This document shows, in pieces, positions 61,074-64,000 of a stretch of 64,000 nucleotides of DNA; the stretch's first letter is position 1, and each line of letters begins with the position of its first letter. The notes under the pieces are model-generated. The model did no database searches and was not told the DNA's origin. It saw nothing but the letters and a program-made list of their open reading frames with translations. This DNA comes from Ignatzschineria cameli (lineage in GTDB: Bacteria; Pseudomonadota; Gammaproteobacteria; Cardiobacteriales; Wohlfahrtiimonadaceae): the NCBI RefSeq assembly GCF_003121895.1, contig NZ_QEWW01000004.1, positions 62,001-126,000 of the forward strand, written 5' to 3'. Both the position numbers and the translations under genes were made by a program.

Positions 61074-61727
61074 GTGAAAGACATAACTGAGAACAGAAGA
61101 ATTAATCTAAGAAAATGGATAGATAAAAACCATAACGGCGTTCAAGCATCATTTATGGAAGTAACTGGAATTAACCAGGGAGAACTCTCAGGTCTTTTAA
61201 ACAAGAAGTCTTTTGGCGAAAAAAAAGCTAGATCTTTAGAAATACTAGCCGGCATGCCTTTTCTATATCTCGATAAAGATCCTGTTGATAACGTAGAGCC
61301 TCTAGACTTAAAAGGGATTGTCCCTTTAATATCCTGGATTGCAGCGGGGAGCTGGGCAACAGTCGAATGTAGAGATATTGAAAATACAGTAGAGAGTTGG
61401 ATTCCCTGTCCTGAAAAGCATGGAAAGGATACATATGCCTTAAGAGTTTCCGGGATCAGTATGAGAAATCCTATGGGACCAATATCTTTTGATGAAGGAG
61501 ATATAATTTTCATAGACCCTTCTCTAGAGCCTGAAAATAAATCTTGCGTAATTGCCTACAATCAAGAAACAAATGAAACTACGTTTAAGCAACTGATCAT
61601 AGATGAGATGCAAAAAAAGTTTCTTGCCCCACTCAACCCCCAATGGCCAGAAAAATCTCTACCGCTAAACGGAAGAATCAAAATCGTAGGTGCTGTTATA
61701 GGCAAATGGGTAAAGATTAGAGCGTAA
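61074..61727 (+). CDS. Second S24-type repressor
   Basis: The 217-residue protein starts at GTG with AAGGTG before it. The N-terminal part has a divergent helix-turn-helix (ASFMEVTGINQGELSGLLN), and the C-terminal S24 domain has Ala-Gly in WIAAGSW, Ser in SGISMRNP and Lys in TTFKQL. It lies on the same strand as the first repressor, 650 bases downstream. It may confer immunity to a different phage. Confidence 0.85.
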   Translation: MKDITENRRINLRKWIDKNHNGVQASFMEVTGINQGELSGLLNKKSFGEKKARSLEILAGMPFLYLDKDPVDNVEPLDLKGIVPLISWIAAGSWATVECRDIENTVESWIPCPEKHGKDTYALRVSGISMRNPMGPISFDEGDIIFIDPSLEPENKSCVIAYNQETNETTFKQLIIDEMQKKFLAPLNPQWPEKSLPLNGRIKIVGAVIGKWVKIRA

Positions 61728-62156
61728 TTAAAAACACAACTATTAATTACGTTATTATTGGAAATTGGAGGAATATACAACATAAGTATTTATGTACTGT
61801 TATGCTCTTTTTATCTATTTTAGCAAAAAATAAAAGTCAGACCTCCCTAAAGAATCAAAAGAACTCTTTCCTTGTAGTAAAGAACTCGTACTCCTCTATT
61901 GTTGTTTTGAATTTAAAGTATCCCAAGCTAGTAACTTAGAAAACTAGAGCAAAGATGCAATCAGATAATTTGATAACTATTGATAACTACTTTTACTTCA
62001 AGATGATGCAGGTATAGAAATAATTATGCAATAAGATATTGACATTCTAACTTCAAATGGTAAAAGTGATTTTTTCACATCTATTTTTTTTCAGGTGTTT
62101 TTATGCTATATAATTATAGTTAGGAATCAATATCACTAATAAAGAAAGCCTTATAT
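61728..62156 (+). other. AT-rich spacer with a promoter for the ATPase gene
   Basis: No gene is seen in these 429 bp. TATAAT at 62109-62114 lies 43 bases before the ATPase start; the -35 region is T-rich and weak. TTGACA at 62038-62043 lacks a fitting -10. Confidence 0.4.
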
Positions 62157-63524
62157 ATGCTAATAAATTTCAGACTATTAAACTTCTTATCATTCGATAC
62201 CCTTAATGAGTTTTCTCTCGTGAAAGGAAAATCACGACGCCACCCTGAACATCTATATAAATATAAAGATGTTCAGCTTTTAAAATTCTCTGCAATTTAT
62301 GGTGCTAATGGAGCTGGAAAATCAAATCTAATAAAGGCTTTTAAATTTTCAAAAGATTTTATTTCAAACAACAATTTCCCCGAGTCCTCTACCCAGTCTT
62401 ACTGCAGAACTAAAAAAAAGAATAAAGACTTAGAAACTAGTTTTGAATATGAAATCATTATAGATAACAAGATGTATTCTTATGGTTTTTCTATTTTATT
62501 ATCCAAAAAAATAATAAAAAAAGAATGGCTATATGAAATAACAAATTCTACAGAAAATGCAATATTTACTCTAGACTTTGAAAATAATGATTTATTATTA
62601 GATATTGATAAATTAATATCGAACACTAATGATAAAGAAAGATTAAAGATCTATATAAATGACTTTAAATCTTTATCCAAAAGTGACTGCTCACTTTTTT
62701 TACATTTTATAAATAAAGGAAAGTCCTCCTTTGATAAAAAACATGCTGCAAGAATACTTAACCTTGTTTATAGATGGTTTTCTAATAAGCTAGAGGTTAT
62801 ATCCCCCTCTGACACAACTAATAGAGGCTTAACCTACCTAGATGAAAATGATGACTCTATAGAAAATTTTTTAAAAGATTTTGGTACTGGCATAAATTCT
62901 ATAAAAATTACACCTATTTCTTTAGATGAAATGTACAAATTAGAAAGTGCCGAATTTATAGATTTTATCAATGATGATATAAACAAACATATTGATGCCA
63001 TCAAAAAACATAAGTCCAATGTTGATATAGATATTACTGCTATAATGAGAACCTCTAAAAACTTATTCAGCATCAAAAAAATAGCTTCTCAAGATATTGA
63101 ATATAATGTAATAAAATTCACTCACTACGCTGACAATGAAACATATAAATTAAGCGAAGAATCTGATGGTACAATCAGACTTCTTGAGCTTTATGACGTC
63201 ATAAAAAACAAGCAAGATAAAATATTTATTATTGATGAGTTAGATAGAAGTTTACACCCCAATTTAACTTACAACTTTGTTAAAATGTTCTTATCTCTTA
63301 AAAACAAATCCCAATTAATTGTATCTACACATGAAGATAGAATTTTAGATTTAAATATTATGCGCAGAGATGAAATCTGGTTTGTAGAAAAAAATGATAT
63401 AGGTGAAAGTAAGCTATATTCACTAGAACAATTTAAAACCCGTTTTGATAAAGATGTGATGAATGCCTACCTAGATGGTCGATATGGCAGTATACCCAAG
63501 TTTAAATTTCTAAATAATTATTAA
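62157..63524 (+). CDS. AAA15-type ATPase of an ATPase/RloB defence pair
   Basis: The 455-residue protein has the Walker A FSAIYGANGAGKSNLIKAF (about 44-62), a long middle region, and Walker B with the D-loop in IFIIDELDRSLHP (about 359-371), then VSTHEDRILD. This is the OLD/AAA15 ABC-like fold without a TOPRIM domain. Such ATPases act with RloB proteins. The gene is AT-rich unlike the early operon. Confidence 0.8.
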   Translation: MLINFRLLNFLSFDTLNEFSLVKGKSRRHPEHLYKYKDVQLLKFSAIYGANGAGKSNLIKAFKFSKDFISNNNFPESSTQSYCRTKKKNKDLETSFEYEIIIDNKMYSYGFSILLSKKIIKKEWLYEITNSTENAIFTLDFENNDLLLDIDKLISNTNDKERLKIYINDFKSLSKSDCSLFLHFINKGKSSFDKKHAARILNLVYRWFSNKLEVISPSDTTNRGLTYLDENDDSIENFLKDFGTGINSIKITPISLDEMYKLESAEFIDFINDDINKHIDAIKKHKSNVDIDITAIMRTSKNLFSIKKIASQDIEYNVIKFTHYADNETYKLSEESDGTIRLLELYDVIKNKQDKIFIIDELDRSLHPNLTYNFVKMFLSLKNKSQLIVSTHEDRILDLNIMRRDEIWFVEKNDIGESKLYSLEQFKTRFDKDVMNAYLDGRYGSIPKFKFLNNY

Positions 63525-63535
63525 AAGGAGTTTTG

Positions 63536-64000
63536 ATGTCTTTTAGATTAAAAAGTACGGCTCCTGATACTTCTAGAAAAATAGTAACGCCCTCAGACCC
63601 AAAGCCGAAATTATTTTTTGTATCTGAAGGTGCTGAAACTGAAAAAATCTATGTTCAAGAATTATCTATCTTATATGAAGATAGAATTATTGGTGAGTTT
63701 ATATTTCTTGATAGAATAGATATAACCCAGTCAAATCAATATATTGTTGTAAATACAATCGATAATTATTTAAAAATATCATCATCTATATCCTTGCAGG
63801 ATATGGATCTTATTCTTAATATAAAAAATGAAATACAAGAAGAAATAAACCCATCTGAGGAATTTATTCAGCAAAAAATAATCGCTTTACAATCTCTAAC
63901 TAAAGGGAATATTAACGGGTTAAAACTAATTACAAAAGAGAACTTACTAGAAATGATTAACGCCCTAGAGTCAGTAAAAAATTTTGATTTTGGGTATGAT
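63536..64000 (+). CDS. RloB-like protein (partial, runs off the window)
   Basis: 155 codons are present from an ATG with AAGGAG seven bases before it. LFFVSEGAETEKIYVQEL (about 27-44) matches the RloB opening, whose fold is TOPRIM-like. It follows the ATPase by 11 bases. The C-terminal part and its catalytic acids lie outside the window. Confidence 0.75.
   Translation, partial: MSFRLKSTAPDTSRKIVTPSDPKPKLFFVSEGAETEKIYVQELSILYEDRIIGEFIFLDRIDITQSNQYIVVNTIDNYLKISSSISLQDMDLILNIKNEIQEEINPSEEFIQQKIIALQSLTKGNINGLKLITKENLLEMINALESVKNFDFGYD

Noticed and set aside
61728-64000. attR copy of the tRNA-Arg 3' end
   Set aside because: I searched by eye for the T-arm and acceptor sequence of the tRNA and found none; the prophage likely ends beyond the window.

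Overview
The window joins an ordinary gammaproteobacterial chromosome (about 1-22,700) to a large prophage that begins at a tRNA-Arg gene and still runs at the right edge (about 22,590 to beyond 64,000). The AT-leaning sequence, the accD-folC-SPOR-cvpA cluster, the rsmE-gshB pair, the MlaA lipoprotein and the SufU/SufT pair suggest a Cardiobacteriales-like gammaproteobacterium (Ignatzschineria or Wohlfahrtiimonas relatives). That placement is inferred from gene content, not tested.

Chromosomal part: the 3' end of an FMN-dependent lactate dehydrogenase; a possible miniature inverted-repeat element; sufU-sufT on the minus strand; then on the plus strand accD, folC, a SPOR protein, cvpA, ubiG, yciK, two M16-family proteins (one active, one lacking the zinc motif), a YoaA/DinG-type helicase, plsY, rluB with a long repeated Arg-rich tail, a two-gene ABC exporter, mlaA, rsmE, gshB, an M42 aminopeptidase, yicC and tRNA-Arg(CCG). 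Many intergenic spacers here carry short degenerate tandem repeats of 7-12 bp, often exactly 11 bp, with a different unit each time.

Prophage left end: an integrase with repeated 9-bp sites around its start, an AbiH-type abortive-infection gene enclosed by a second copy of the integrase 3' end, and two small unknown genes. The rest to 59.6 kb is mostly on the minus strand, transcribed right to left: Cro-like, replication (O-like, DnaC-like), antirepressor, RdgC, YbcO-like, RusA, Q-like antiterminator, then lysis (endolysin, holin, overlapping spanins), HNH, TerS, TerL, protease, capsid, portal, a collagen-like protein, connectors, tail genes, tape measure, tip protein, and an SGNH-esterase spike with a LamG-type protein. 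On the plus strand at the right lie a CI-like S24 repressor, a VasI-like periplasmic protein, a second S24 repressor, an AAA15-type ATPase and the start of a RloB-like gene.

Most notable points: (1) the major capsid gene ends in the lambda-type slippery heptamer GGGAAAG directly before its stop codon, and a -1 shift fuses a complete E3-binding (PSBD-like) domain that has no start codon of its own; the same heptamer serves the tail chaperone G/GT shift. (2) A RexA/RexB-like pair with its own operator-bearing promoter, plus a nuclease pair, sits between the head connectors and tail genes. (3) AbiH, the RexAB-like pair, the nuclease pair, a coiled-coil membrane protein, a second repressor and the ATPase/RloB pair make this prophage dense in candidate phage-competition functions. 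(4) Two small genes in the early operon (57,440-57,613 and 55,765-55,935) and a truncated Rha remnant (40,561-40,767) are easily missed.
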